Shown here one piece after another: positions 11,202 to 23,270 of a stretch of DNA of 64,000 nucleotides; position 1 is the first letter of the stretch, and each line of letters begins with the position of its first letter. Under the pieces are notes generated by a model. That model did no database searches. It was not told the origin of the DNA and worked only from the letters and a program-made list of their open reading frames with translations. Both the position numbers and the translations under genes were made by a program. The stretch covers positions 930,001 to 994,000 of the forward strand of contig MBPM02000009.1 of NCBI GenBank assembly GCA_001695595.3. The letters are read 5' to 3'. Source of the DNA: Plasmopara viticola (taxonomy: Eukaryota > Oomycota > Peronosporomycetes > Peronosporales > Peronosporaceae).

Positions 11202-11820
11202 CGAGCATGCCAAAGATCTCACTCACTGTCATCCCAGACGCCTTCCACCAGTCTAGCCTTTTCTTGCTCGCAGTCCAGAACGTACGCTTTCCCAACTTTC
11301 TTGCCTTTTGCAATGACTCGGTGCAAGCTTCAAAATGATGCATTACAAGCTCCCAAGATGTCCCAAGCGAGCGTGCCAAAGATCCCACTCACTGTCATCC
11401 CAGACGCATTCTACCAGCCTAGCCTTTTCTTGCTCGCAGTCCAGAACGTACGCTTTCCCAGCTTTCTTGCCTTCGCATTGAATCGGTGCGTACTCTAAAT
11501 GATGCATGACCAAGCTCCCAAGGTGTCCCAAGCGAGCGTGTCAAAGATCCCACTCACCGTCATCCCAGACGCATTCTACCAGCCTAGCCTTTTCTCGCTC
11601 GCAGCCCAGAACGTACGCTTTCCCAACTTTCTTGCCTTTGCATTGAATTGGTGCGTACTCCAAATGATGCATGACCAAGCTCCCAAGGTGTCCCAAGCGA
11701 GCGTGCCAAAGCTCTCACTCACTGTCATCCCAGGCGCATTCCACCAGCCTAGCCTCTTATTGCTCGCAGTCCAGAACGTAACTTTCTTGCCTTTGAAATT
11801 GCTCGATGCATACTCCTAAT
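11202..11820 (-). repeat. Four tandem copies of a 165-bp unit inside the copia pre-integrase region
   Basis: Near-identical units start at 11202, 11368, 11533 and 11698 (plus-strand reading, each opening cgagc-tgccaaag). Spacing is 166, 165 and 165 bp, and the last unit is shortened near 11790. On the minus strand each unit encodes the pre-integrase motif with LWHARLGHLGSLVMHH. 165 bp is exactly 55 codons, so copies 2-4 stay in frame; the extra base in copy 1 breaks it. Units differ at several sites, so the amplification is not very recent. Confidence 0.9.
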
Positions 11821-12061
11821 GATACAAGAGAAGCTTTCAAATACCACATTCAAACCACGCTCAGCTAGCTTGCCAGCTGACAAAAGCCGTTGGTCTAGAC
11901 CTGACATGTGTAACACCTCAACCATCTTGATACCAAGCCGTCCAAACCAGTAAGCTTGACCATACCCTTGTCAGTCAGCCGCAGCTTACTTCCATCCGCG
12001 ATAGTGACTTCTGGACAATTGTTCGACACCTCGTTATCAAAGAGATCACTTTAATGAGGTG

Positions 12062-12760
12062 TCATGTGCGACGTGGCTCCGCTGTCGATAAGCCAGTCGT
12101 CGCAGTGCTAGCAAGCACCGCATCATCTTTCTCAAATTCGTTTCGTTTCTTATAGTCCCGCTTGAAATGTTCAATTTGGCCACACTCAAAGCACTTGCCA
12201 TTGAATCCACTGCCGTTTTTCCGGAGACCGCTCCCTTTACGACCATTGGATTGGTCTCCCTTGAACCGTCCCGCATTCACCTTGAGCGCGCGCTTCGTAA
12301 ATTTCTTCTTCTTCAGTCGCTCATACTCTTTCAGGAGCTTCTCTTTCACCTTTAAAAATGTCACGTCCTTGAAGTTCTCTACAATCGACGAGATAATCCC
12401 ATACTCTGCAGGGAGATTGCTCAGCCGAGTCACAAGTTGGCGAGCCTCGTCCAGCGTCTGAAGCCTCACAATAAACTCGTCGAAGCTTTCTAGGGGCAAC
12501 GTCATCGCCACACCATCAGCCATCTTGAAGTCATATAAACGATGAGTCATCGACACCCGATTGTGCATTGTCGAGCGGTTGCAGAAATCACGCAGTGTAT
12601 CATGCCATGATAGCTGTTGTAGTCGACCGAATGTTTGTACGATGCTTAATCGCCACACCCTGGGCGATCAGACCAAGAGCCTTCGTGTCGTTAAGCACCC
12701 ACGACTCGGTCATCTCCGCCTCCGGCTTGACCACCTGCACGTGCGCCAGCTTGTTTTGTT
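12062..12760 (-). pseudogene. Copia gag fragment with CCHC zinc knuckle
   Basis: The main frame (12658-12062) has a gag helical domain (LRDFCNRSTMHNRVSMTHRL, FDEFIVRLQTLDEA, LPAEYGIISSIVENFKDVTF), a basic linker and the knuckle CFECGQIEHFKRDY, in which the final Cys of CCHC is replaced. The frame upstream, shifted, contains LNDTKALGLIAQGVAIKHRT, the usual preceding gag segment. So a frameshift lies near 12650. It is non-functional. Confidence 0.85.
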
Positions 12761-12770
12761 ATGTACTGCA

Positions 12771-13517
12771 CCTCTAGAAATTCCGTTGAGCTTTTCTACT
12801 ACACAGCTTTTTTTCTGTGCGATGTTGCAAATTATCGTCAACGTTTTCGACTGTTTCTGCGCTACATGTTACGATGTGGCAAAAAGTTAAGATATAAATG
12901 TTGGCCATAGCTTTCGTGATAATCACACTCCCAGACAGTTTTACCGTAGCGAGTAAGCTTCTATATTGTCATGCAAATCAAGCCCATCGCCTTATTATTT
13001 GGTTTGACATCTAGTACAACTGTCAAAGAGATCTCGGTTTTTGAATTCAAACAAGAAGCGACAAAATTCAATTCAATTTCCAAAAAGGAATTGATTGTAA
13101 CTAAAACCCTTCTTTAACAATAACCCAAAACCATTCCCTCGGCTTGCTGCTTCCGATAAAAGTTTTTCGCCATGTACAAAACTCAAAGCTTGCAACGACA
13201 ATCTGTACAGCGCTAATCTTCATATTAGGCCGCATCGAACAATTTATGTAGTACAAGACGAAATATGCAGCACGATTCTGGTACCAGATGCTAAGTATAT
13301 TGTGACATCCTACGCAAAAAGCACAGGTCTTGAATGAGGATGAGCTCTTTACTAACTTCCCGACTAAGTAACGAGAAAGTTGCGAGCTATTGTGCGATCT
13401 AAACGCCAGCATATCCATCTAAGACGTCCTCACACGGCCTTCGCCAATGTCTTTGTATTTTATCGTCCGATAAAGACATCAACTCTAAAACCGAATACTG
13501 CCCTTGCGGCCATTGAT
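12771..13517. other. A+T-rich non-coding stretch
   Basis: No gene recognised. A 105-codon minus frame at 13101-13418 has no family resemblance and an amino-acid mix typical of chance frames. It may include flank or LTR remnants of the copia element. Confidence 0.35.
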
Positions 13518-13577
13518 GAGCACATCCGAGCACATTAATAAATGTTGACTCATTTATTAATGTGCTCGGATGTGCTC
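13518..13577. repeat. Perfect palindrome: 27-bp arms, 6-base loop
   Basis: Positions 13518-13544 are the exact reverse complement of 13551-13577, with loop TTGACT. The arm itself contains GAGCACA near one end and an A+T-rich part toward the loop. No mismatch is seen, so the structure is either young or maintained. Transcription would give a stable hairpin RNA. Confidence 0.95.
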
Positions 13578-15625
13578 GTTTTACAAGATCCCGAGTTGTA
13601 TACGCAAGTGCAGACTACTCAAAGGCCCTTAGTCGATTTTAATATGTTAGACCTAGCGCGAAGTATTGGCTTTCCTTTGAGCGATCGTCAGCTTAAAAGG
13701 CACGCCGTCCTTTCCTTTTGCACCGCCAACTGGCCCAGATCATTAGTCTCTCCACTACACAGCGCATAAGCACTTTGTTTTTCGTAGAATTTCCAGACTT
13801 TTGACGCCTCCATAGTCACCCATATGTAATTTTTTGTATGTGGTAAAACATTTTTGCTGTAAATGAGTGGATCGATGTTGACATAGTATTAAGACAAGTT
13901 GGCACAGAAATATCAGTATGTGAGAGAAAAGCACCATGTTCGTGTCAAAGCCGATATTTATTCAAATTTATATGTGGCTGCCTCTTGTAATTGTATGATA
14001 TCGAACTGCCAAATATGCAATTGATATATGCATAGGTGCTATGACATGCGTAATGTTTCGAAGCTGAGGCGGCTTTGTTGAATAGATCTTTGCTCCGATG
14101 ATGCCGAAGTGCACGATGAACACAGCAGCGTACACTAGTAAACATATTATGCATTGCGTAAGTTTCACGATGTGCAGTATAGGATTGTTGATAAACATTC
14201 GTGTGTCGTTTAAGGTCTCCAACAACGAGCCCTTAAAAAGCAAAGAAAAGTCGTCTTGATGCTGTAAAGTCACAGAGCAATTATAAAAATAGCAGTGATG
14301 GTCTTTGATGTCTGTATAGTCGTGATTAGATGTGCTGGCCATTCTTTCTTCAACGGAACTGGTACAGAAAACCATCGGTATGTTGCAGTTAAATTTAAGA
14401 CCTGAGCACACTGACTACACATGTTGAACAAATCAGTGCTAATGTACATAAAGCTTGTCGAGCTGGAGCAGAGAGAATTGTGCACTGAATTAAGTGCGCA
14501 ATAGCAACTTCAAAAGGATGCGATAAGACATGTCAATGACTAACTTGTCAAAAGAAAACTAAGCGTGACTTGAACATGCAATTTTTGCCACTCGATTAGA
14601 TCGTAAATAGGTTCATGCTGTGGAGCAAATCGGCTAAATCTTACAGCTTTAATCCGTATTCACAAATCGGGCACGGCGACTTTTTCGTATCGTACGACTA
14701 CCATACCAATATACAAAATGTTGCAGGCGATTAAGTTTGAGTGCCTACATAAGACGATAACTTGACAGAGGCATGTAATAAGATATAAGATTTTACAGCG
14801 AGCAACCAGTCAAATTAGATCGATGCGTACAAATAAAAAACGAATTGAAGTCCTTAAAAGTATATATATGGACTAAAGTCGATTCTGGAATTTTGACAGC
14901 AATTCCGTCTATTTCAGTATTCTTCGTAATGCCTCAGTGTATAACCCAGCAAAAATACCAATAGGCACAACTTCTAAAGGCTTCTTTTAGCAAACAGCCA
15001 ACTTTCTCACAAAAGCTCGGCTTTTGCTTACATCCTCCCCAAATAAAACTTTAATCCCATCTAGATTTTTCATCGTTTACTATTTGATAAAAGGGCTACA
15101 ATTACTTTTCAAATCTTAACGAAAGTCGGCTTTATCATAACGATGAAAGATATGGCAGAAAGAAGAGATGCTTATCGGTCAGTGTCTCTACTCCAGCTTT
15201 AGCCTTTATGCGTAAGTTAGCGCCTACAAGCCTAGAGAGTTTGCTCGTCAGAAAGCCACTGAGGCGTTGAATAAGCCTCCCACGCTATCGCGATAGAGAT
15301 GGCGCACCTATCGCTCTACCTATCGCGGACAACTCCGCTTTTGCGCGATAAATTGACGAGAGACTCCGTGGGTGCTCTAGCAAAATCTCGCGTGCTGCCT
15401 GATAGAGCTGCAAAGAAGATGCGACAATTTTTTTTACTAAGACCATCTTGTCGCCCGTGGGTACCCCTAAAGGTGTAAGACTTAACGCCAAACTTACCTT
15501 CCGTTAAGCCTTACGCATAGAAATCGAAATGACTTTGATTCCCACAATTGAAGGCCCGCTTTAAAGTGTTGTTGCGGATGTGGTCATTATGGAGTGGGGA
15601 CCAGAAGGAAGAAGGTGAGGTCATA
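13578..15625. other. Gene-poor stretch with weak coding-like frames
   Basis: Plus frame 13590-13769 (around VLQDPELYTQVQTTQRPLVD) and minus frame 14411-13968 (147 codons with one hydrophobic helix, CIICLLVYAAVFIVHFGI) look somewhat protein-like. I recognise neither, and see no clear splice partners or start context. They may be relics or chance. Confidence 0.3.
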
Positions 15626-16622
15626 GATCACAATGTACCCATATTGACGTCTTCAAATAGTGTTGAGCTTTTCCAAAAGTGAGATAAATATTTTTCCCGA
15701 GAGGCATTGCATGTGCCAAAAAAATCGTCAGTGGGACCTCAAGTATTGTGCAACACTGCTGAAACGCGTAGCGTGGGTCTCCTGTATACCAGCTAACCAC
15801 ATTCGCGTACCAGGTGATGAAGCAAACTTCTACCAGCTGCTTAGGTACCGGAGTGACGTATCGAAGAGCTACAATTGACTTACAAGTCGCGATAATCGTA
15901 CTACGTAATGTCTTCAAGTGCAGAATAAACAATCTTGTTAATACTACCTCGTCATTAGAGACACTTGTGTAAACCAGCTTTTGTCTAGTGTCTCGACACG
16001 GCCGTGACGTCGTCTGTGCTCTTCAGGTAAGCTAAGCTGCGGATAATCACGTCTCTCATTATCAACAGAAAAGCTGTAGATTAAGAAACGCATGCTATGT
16101 ACCAAAGTAGAGGCAATATTATGCTTAGTGAGACCACAAAGCCCCCATGTTAACGTTTTCCAATAGTGCTGAGCTTTGCCAATGTTCTTCTCGAGAGGCA
16201 TTACATGCGCAAAAAAAATCGTCAGTGGAACCTTAAGAAATGTGCAGCACTGCTGAAACGCGTAACGAAGATTTTCAGTATACCAGCTAACCACATTTCG
16301 TACCAGATGACGAAGACAATTCTCAGCGGTTGTACATAGCTAAAGACCAGAGTGACGTATCAGAGAGCCACAATTGACTCACAAGTCGCGGTAATCGTAT
16401 TGCGTAATGTCTTCGAGTGCACGTCTGGAATAAATAATCTTGTAAGTACTATCTCGTCGTTAGAGACGCTTGTGTGAATCCAGTTTCTGTCAAGTGTCTC
16501 GACACTGCCGTGACATTGTCTTTGTAGCTAAGCTGCGGGAAATTATGTCTCTCATTATCAAGAGAAAAGCTGTATATTAAGAATTACCAAAGTAGAGGCA
16601 ATATTATGCTTAGTAAGAGCAC
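15626..16622. repeat. Tandem duplication of a ~0.5-kb unit
   Basis: Unit 1 (about 15626-16132) and unit 2 (about 16133-16622) match along their length with substitutions and small indels; examples are gagaggcatt-catg at 15700 and 16191, and the paired ends gaggcaatattatgctta. On the minus strand both units carry related frames (VSWYTGDPRYAFQQCC and VSWYTENLRYAFQQCC, followed by VPLTIF-AH-MPL-KNI). No known family is recognised. Either a duplicated gene relic or part of a retroelement. Confidence 0.75.
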
Positions 16623-18414
16623 CACTTACTTCTTTTCTCAAAGAGTCGCGGGCATTTTTTTTTCATATGGTCCTTACTTATTTTCGCTAAGATTGATGGG
16701 CATTCTTTTTCCAAATGGTACAGCGTGTTAGTGACAGCGCCGCTTTGTCTCTACTTGGGTGCTGTTGGATTTCCCTCAAAGTAGTCTTGGGAAAACAATG
16801 CGACATGGCGGAAGCAGCACTCCAAAAAATTAGTAGCAAGCAGTAGAGGCTCGAAGCCAAGTCACCTTTTGTCTACGTAAACGGTATAATACAAGTTTAT
16901 TGTACATTCAGACGTTTTACTGGATCCTAGGATTAAGCTTGGATATGACTCAAAAACCTGGTTGCGTGGTCAAAATCTAAGTAAAATCGCCGACAAAAGC
17001 TAATAGTAAGTGTTGTATAGCTGAACTACTAACACACATACCGTAACTCGAAAATTAAGCGCGTGAATCGCTCTATAGTGACTTTATGAGAAGTATTAAA
17101 GTTCATAAATGTGAATCTATCTGGCGGACTTCCGCGCCAAGTAAAAATGGATTGCCGAGCGAGATATTTTAGAGGAATTTGACTGAAACCTGGTTGCAAA
17201 AGGTCTTTACCCACGCTTGGCACGCTGCACCAAATATAATGGCGGTAACATTTCCAAAGACGGCCGCTGAACGCTGTCAAAGGCTATAGCAAGCTTGTCT
17301 TTGCACTGTTATTGCATATCTAACTCTGATTAGAGTGTGGTGAATATATCGACAAGGTCAAAGCCGCTCTGAACCTTAGAACCAACGATGTCCAGACGCC
17401 CTGTGAGTATTTTGAAGGCCTCACGTTATATCACTATTTTTAAATGTCAGAAAGCAATACTATTCAGCTAGGATCAGTCGTCTGCCGTATATTACAGCAA
17501 CGGAAGTGTACGTTGCTAATTTTTAGTACATTTTCCTTGGAGAATTGCTTGTCGCTAATAACGCGAAAGACTAGCGTCCAAACCTTTAATAATAACCTGT
17601 AGTCATCGATCGGGACACACTTGTTCCTGGCCCCGACCCATTGGCTGATTCATTGATTCCCGAGTACAAATCGTTTGCCGTGTTAAGAGCATCTAGCGTA
17701 GACGTCTGTATATAGATGAACTCAGCAAATTTCCCACGATTCCTGTTTTTAATGAAAGACCTGGTGCTCGACTTGTGCTGGCTTTAGTTTTCGCTTCGGG
17801 GTGGCTGCAGACCTCACAAACGTGTTTACAAAGAACGCTTGTTCAATCGCAGTTCCACATTGAACCAGGCTTAAGAAGCTAATGAAAAGTGTGTAAATAA
17901 TTTCCATGAAACGTTAAATCGTGCTGTGAATCCCGATACGCGCGAAAGCACAAGCCCCAAACGTAAGAAGCCAACTCGATTGCTGCTACCTGACGGTGGA
18001 CCATAAGCAAAGCCATCCTGCTTTAGTCAACAATGAAAATGAATATTATGAGCATACAGAGAATCAAAGGAGCACAAGCGTGCCGACTGCATCTATCTGC
18101 GCAAAAATGGCCTATATGTTGGCAAACCGTGGCGCAAGAGATGGCTACAAAAAGTACAGTCTTTTGATCTTGAAATCTGGTTTCCAGCAAATACGACAAA
18201 ATAGCACCGACAGGCAAAATACAACGCGTAAAGAGAAACATCTATGAAAAGGGACCCTGAACATACACATGCGGCTGACTTTCACTTCGAGCCTTCTTAG
18301 AGATGCAATTTACCAGCCAAGAGTGCCTATTCACCATACGTTGAAGTGGTGCATCGGAGGCGGAGGTGTTTGACTATCATTTTTTTGAAATCTTTGCTGC
18401 TTTCGTCCAGGCTA
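16623..18414. other. Gene-poor stretch, nothing recognised
   Basis: Short frames only. A minus frame at 17280-17029 and a plus frame at 17996-18247 lack family motifs. No RNA gene or clear repeat was seen. Confidence 0.35.
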
Positions 18415-18987
18415 AGCTGACCAACTTTGAGATACACCGTAGTAAATTGGGGTGCGGTAGAAATGCTCTGGCGGCGATATCAGACTGAATATCGCTTGCA
18501 AAAATAAGTCGCTAATGGCGCTGTCTATAACACTAGCTTTAAGCTCGTCATTCGAAAACATAAAATCAAAGAAGATTGCTTTGTTGTAGCGGGACCGCAG
18601 ACGATCATGTGAGTCTGTAAAAATATCGTTTGTAATTGTCTCCGCGCTAGTTCCTTTCTCGAATTTGTAAACGTTGAGCAGCTTGCTAGCTCAAAAGTTG
18701 ATGTTTCTGTGGAAGTATTCTGGGAGCACATATACACCAACAGATTGTAAATGTGTCGTGAGCTCCGAAACACCTTGTTCAATGAGGTCTTTGATGGCTT
18801 GTCAAAGTTCTGTCGCTCGACTGTTCAAGAGCCAATGAGCACACGCTATTTTGTGTGCGTGCCTCTTCTTCATTCGGTAGGTAATCAGACGAAGTACTAG
18901 AAGCTGATCCGGTGGAATGATCCCATCCTTGTCATCATCTGGTTCGCTTACTTTTGAAGCAAAAGTCGAAGATCTAAAAGCAAGCAT
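18415..18987 (-). pseudogene. Single decayed reading frame of ~190 codons with two in-frame TGA stops
   Basis: One continuous minus frame reads like conserved protein: SEPDDDKDGIIPPDQLLVLR, then KKRHAHKIACAHWLL; after a TGA (18804-18802) it goes on through IEQGVSELTTHLQSVGVYVL; after a second TGA it continues with SKLLNVYKFEKGTSAETI and DSHDRLRSRYNKAIFFDFMF. No TAA or TAG interrupts until the end. I do not recognise the family. Just upstream, a different frame (DALRDEKLCLLLDLRLLLQK) could be its N-terminal part, shifted. The simplest reading is a pseudogene. Confidence 0.5.
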
Positions 18988-21900
18988 AATTTCTCATCCC
19001 GAAGAGCATCGTAGCAGGAAAACGAAGTGCTAGCGAATGAACAGGAGTGTGCGGGTCTTCAAGCTCAACTTAGTAGTAAGTCCTTCAAGCTCTATAAATT
19101 TGCCTCCTTTACAGTAAGTCCTTCAGGCTCTATAAATTTGCATCCTTTTCAGTTGATAAATCTTATTTCGAGTGCTGAGCTAGCTCCGTTTCAGGAGGAT
19201 TTACTGGGAGAGCATCCATGATTTTGCTTTCAATTGTTGAGACAAGCTTTGTTAGCCAAGGCACAGTTGGGACGTGATGCATGCACGGACCAGGTGTCAG
19301 ATGCTTAAAAAAATCAAAAGCCACATGATTTTTGGTCATCAGTCAGATCGAGACATTTGGCGTCTTGTTTGTTTAAAATTGAGGTCCACAGTTCTATTCC
19401 CGATGGACTTGAGCCGGTGGTGTTCCTTAAAATCATTTTTTTCAAGTAAGAATAAAATTTTTTTGGCAGCGCACCATTAGACTATAAAATGTAGCAGGAT
19501 AATTGACACTGTCGATATATACAGTACAACCGCAAGATTATGCTTGACCATTAATGTACGTAGGCGTAGTAAACCCTTTGCATGAGCCATTCATATGCGC
19601 TTAGTCAGACACATTAATTTAAGATGGGCCAGGTAAACGGAGTACGATTCGTCGATTTTTACATACGCTCTCAGGAAAATTCTGACGCTGGGAGCGGTAA
19701 GCTGCGTATTGCCGAATTGAGGAAGCACATCGTTTAATGTGTACGAAATGATGTACCTAGATGTGCGTACAATCAAAATCATAGAGGTGAACAAGCCAAT
19801 CACGTCATAGCGCAGGCTAGCTGACTGAAGCTAGCGAGCTCGAACGTGCGTCTACGTGTGGACCTGAGCCGCATGTTCGTAAACTTTATGGTGGATGTAG
19901 GTACGCGCGATCCTGATTCGTCGAGCTGTTGTTAAGGAATTAATGATGACTTGTCTTAAATTAAGCGTCATCAGACACCCAGCGTGATTCTGACTGCCAG
20001 ATGGTCGCGCGGTGTTGCCCCACCTGACTATCCTGACATTGCTGCCCTTTCGTATTCACCTGTCTGAGCTGCACTATGAACCTGGATGGTCGACGTAGTG
20101 ATGGCTGCGCCAAAGCAATTCTGGAGACGGAAGCCATATCCATTGTCATTTCTAAGTGTAGCTAGGCAGGTCATCTGTGTTGGTGGTAAGATCTACCCAC
20201 TTCTTCTCTCAATGATTCGAGAGGAAAACTTATCGGTGGGGAGACAGCACCACAGAATTGAACTCCTTTAGCTTAGTATAAAGAACAGATCCAAGCGGCA
20301 CTCCCGCCAACGTAAGTTGAGTCACTAGCACTTTTTCAGGGAGGAGATTAAGAGCAATTCCTCGAAAAAATTAATCGACCACCTTACTGTTTTGACGCTG
20401 CACTGCTCAAGAATGGTAAGCAACATATGGATGCGCTGACAAAGACCGGTCGTCAGCAACAATGTTGAAAGTCCTGTCAAGATAAAGTATTCGACAAATC
20501 GCGGCCGAGGTGGTAGTAAGGAACACCACTCTGTGTAGAGAAAACTGTAGGCGGCGGCAAGGGCCTCGCGGTCGTCAATATTTATTCGTATGGAGCTGAC
20601 GACTGTGGCGGGAACTGTCTATGGCTGAAACGATGGGGCAGCATTGGGCACTTGTGCTTAAGCCGGCAAAGTGAGAAAGTGATATAGTATTAAGCATAAG
20701 CAGCATAAATACTGTGAGCTGCTTAGTGCCAGTGCTAAGTAAGAAACTTGTTAGCTCAACTTAAATTAGCCGTGTTATCAAATTTAACACAGCCTACATA
20801 TTGTGGGCTTATCATCGTTCATCCCAGCCCGAATTCTCTATTTTTTTAAGGCCGACCGCTGACCAAGTCTAATGCGATTTAGTTTTTTTTCGTAAGGCTT
20901 GAGCCCGCAATTCACAACGTTAGGACTGGAAGTTTTGTCGATTTACCCACAACACCGGCTTACAACCTTACTTTCTGTTGATGAAAAACTTTTTTTTGTC
21001 GTCTCAGTCTATAACTTGCCGCTCTTCACGTTGGCCGAGAGCATCATTCCCATTTAAGCACTAGTCGTTCTTTACATTGTCTATATTTTAACTCTTCTTT
21101 CGAGCGAACAAATTGTACCGACAAGAATCTCTAGTTTGAAATAATTTTATCTCCAGCGTTTTCGAAGTAGGCCGAACATGAAGCGTGTTGTACAATCGTT
21201 TGCCCATTTATCATATTGACGCTAGAATGCCATCTCATTGCTTGTGCTCTATCACAGTCTTGCAAATCATCGCTGCTTTGTAGAAGTCCTCGAAAGGTTT
21301 TAATTTTGACGTTTTGGATATCCTCGTCATTCCTTCTTTCCTAGAATATTTCGGGTACCGCATTATGACATGATTTTATGGTATTTTCTACATAGTCAAA
21401 GCACCAACAGCTATTGTATTATTTAGTAGTGTCTATTATGTTCTATTCAAATCGCTAGACAAATTTATATTTTCACCCGCTGTTGATAGGTACAAAAAAG
21501 TTGTAGAGCTTTTTTAGCCAAAAGTTTAGAACAGTAGCTGATATGGAATTGCAGTTGGCTTCTGCGGCTGATCTTAGAAGTCAAAGAGCGCTGAAGATAC
21601 CGCTCTGTCTCCTTTATATACTTTAAGTATGTCAACATTTGTACGACATTTTTAAGTTGGAGGACTTGGTGACCAACAGTATTAATCGTAAATACATTAA
21701 AAAAATTGCTTCGGATAGTGCTGCTGATTGATTGACACGCTTGCGTAGACACAATCCATTTTTAAGTGTAATTGAGGATATTTGTAGGAAAGTATTACAT
21801 GAACGAAACTCTGTTGGAAGACCTGGCGTATTACAAATTACTTCCTTGAGTTACTGGGCGCTCAACTTGCTTTTCTTGAATCGACTAATTTGATCGTGTA

Positions 21901-22363
21901 CGCTTGCAAAACCAAGTTTACCGATCGTCTCACATTATGTGCCGAAAAATGAGCTCTTGCAGCGTAAGTGTTCTGACAACGCAGCGTATTAATTGGCAAT
22001 AGCTTGCCAGTCTGCGCTTACATAATTTATTAGACCATGCATACAGACTTTGCAGTTGCACAGTTGCAAACCAACAGATGTATTATTTTGCACGCTTAGC
22101 AATTTTCCGCAATCAATGCAGAAGAAAAGCCAGCAACATCTATCTCAGTTTTTCTCATCGTTCTTTTTCAAAACAAGACGATGTAGCATTGGTTGTGATA
22201 ATCTTCACTAATTACATTTTCTGTATCAAGAGCCGACATCCAGCTTAAATCGAATAGATTCGGGTACAGAAGGCGCCCTAGCGGTATATGCATACCAAGG
22301 TATGACGAAGAACACCGAATCCCTGAAGACCAGGGATAGTAACAATAATAGGCCTTCAACTTT
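18988..22363. other. Gene-poor A+T-rich stretch
   Basis: No confident gene. Apart from the 38-bp tandem duplication listed separately, I see short frames without family features, including a Gln/Ser-rich minus frame at 20149-19961 that might be a retroelement remnant. Confidence 0.35.
19076..19151. repeat. 38-bp direct tandem duplication
   Basis: Two adjacent 38-bp units (19076-19113 and 19114-19151), both starting gtaagtccttca, differ at only a few bases. Simple replication slippage is enough to explain it. Confidence 0.85.
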
Positions 22364-22681
22364 TTGTATGTCTTTCCTGTGCAACAAGCTGTATGGTTTA
22401 GTAGCGTCCATGAAGGCAATTTTATACCCACATTAGTAGATCGACTACGTGAGCTCTTGCAAAGATTATGGAATATAAACGACGATCTCGCATCTATCGA
22501 ACAAGCAGCTCGCACTTGCTTTTGCGGGTCTGAGAAGTTCGCAGCTTTTCGTGCTACCAAGCAGCTAGAATGCCTTAAGACGCTCAATCTTTGTAAGGGC
22601 TCGGCAGTATTGTTTTTCGAAGGAAATAAGCCGGTAAAGCTTTACCTTTCCACGTGGATTAAAAGAAGAAATGGATTGTAA
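22364..22681 (+). pseudogene. Coding-like fragment, 105 codons, family not recognised
   Basis: The frame contains HEGNFIPTLVDRLRELLQRL, SIEQAARTCFCGSEKFAAFR and GNKPVKLYLSTWIKRR, with the residue balance of real protein and few rare codons. No continuing exon with a sensible frame was found on either side; downstream there are many stops. It may be a relic exon or part of an unrecognised spliced gene. Confidence 0.35.
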
Positions 22682-23270
22682 GGCGACTTAATTTGAACGA
22701 TCAGGTGTGCGCGCGTCTAATTTACTTAAAGAAATGGCCTCAAAACTAGGACAAGTAAAAGGTCCGTGCCTTCTTGCGACTTTCGAGTGCTGCCCAGTGC
22801 TCACGCTTCCTTGCCTACAAGCAAGATAGGACTAAAGTTACTGATAGTGAATGAGAAAGAGGACGTGGTGATTTTGATTATTTAATCGCCACTTTTAAAC
22901 GATCAGGATGATTTGATAGAAACGGTCTAAAGGCAGACACTTCTCGCACTTGACGTTTAGATAGGTAAATAGTATTGCTGGATGAGGCGATTCAAATCGT
23001 TCTTACAGTCGCAGATAAGTTTGTTTTTTCAGAATGCCGTGGATGAGTTTATGAAAGCCATTTTATGGCAATTGAACCCAAACAGTGAGATTGACTACTT
23101 TATCTGTTTTACCATAACCATTCGATATAAACTGCTTTTATTTAAACAACATTGGACAATTAGCTAAATCAGTGAGATACAGGCTTATATGGCTACAATG
23201 CGTGCAAAGCACAATAACTGTATCACGTGTATAAAACGAAACCGTGATCTCCCGAACCTTGAGCGCGAAT
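22682..23270. other. Upstream flank of AP-3 sigma, no gene seen
   Basis: Broken coding-like bits follow the 22364-22681 frame but are full of stops. The promoter of the AP-3 sigma gene should lie in its last part. Confidence 0.35.

Larger units (their letters stand above)
9440..12770 (-). mobile_element. Decayed Ty1/copia retrotransposon, minus strand
   Basis: Fragments lie in the order gag (12.76-12.06 kb), pre-integrase (11.82-11.2 kb), integrase (about 11.0-10.35 kb) and reverse transcriptase (10.08-9.44 kb), all on the minus strand. Integrase before RT is the copia order. Each domain is broken by stops or frameshifts. RNase H is not seen beyond 9440, and I found no flanking LTRs, so the copy is truncated as well as decayed. 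Confidence 0.88.
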
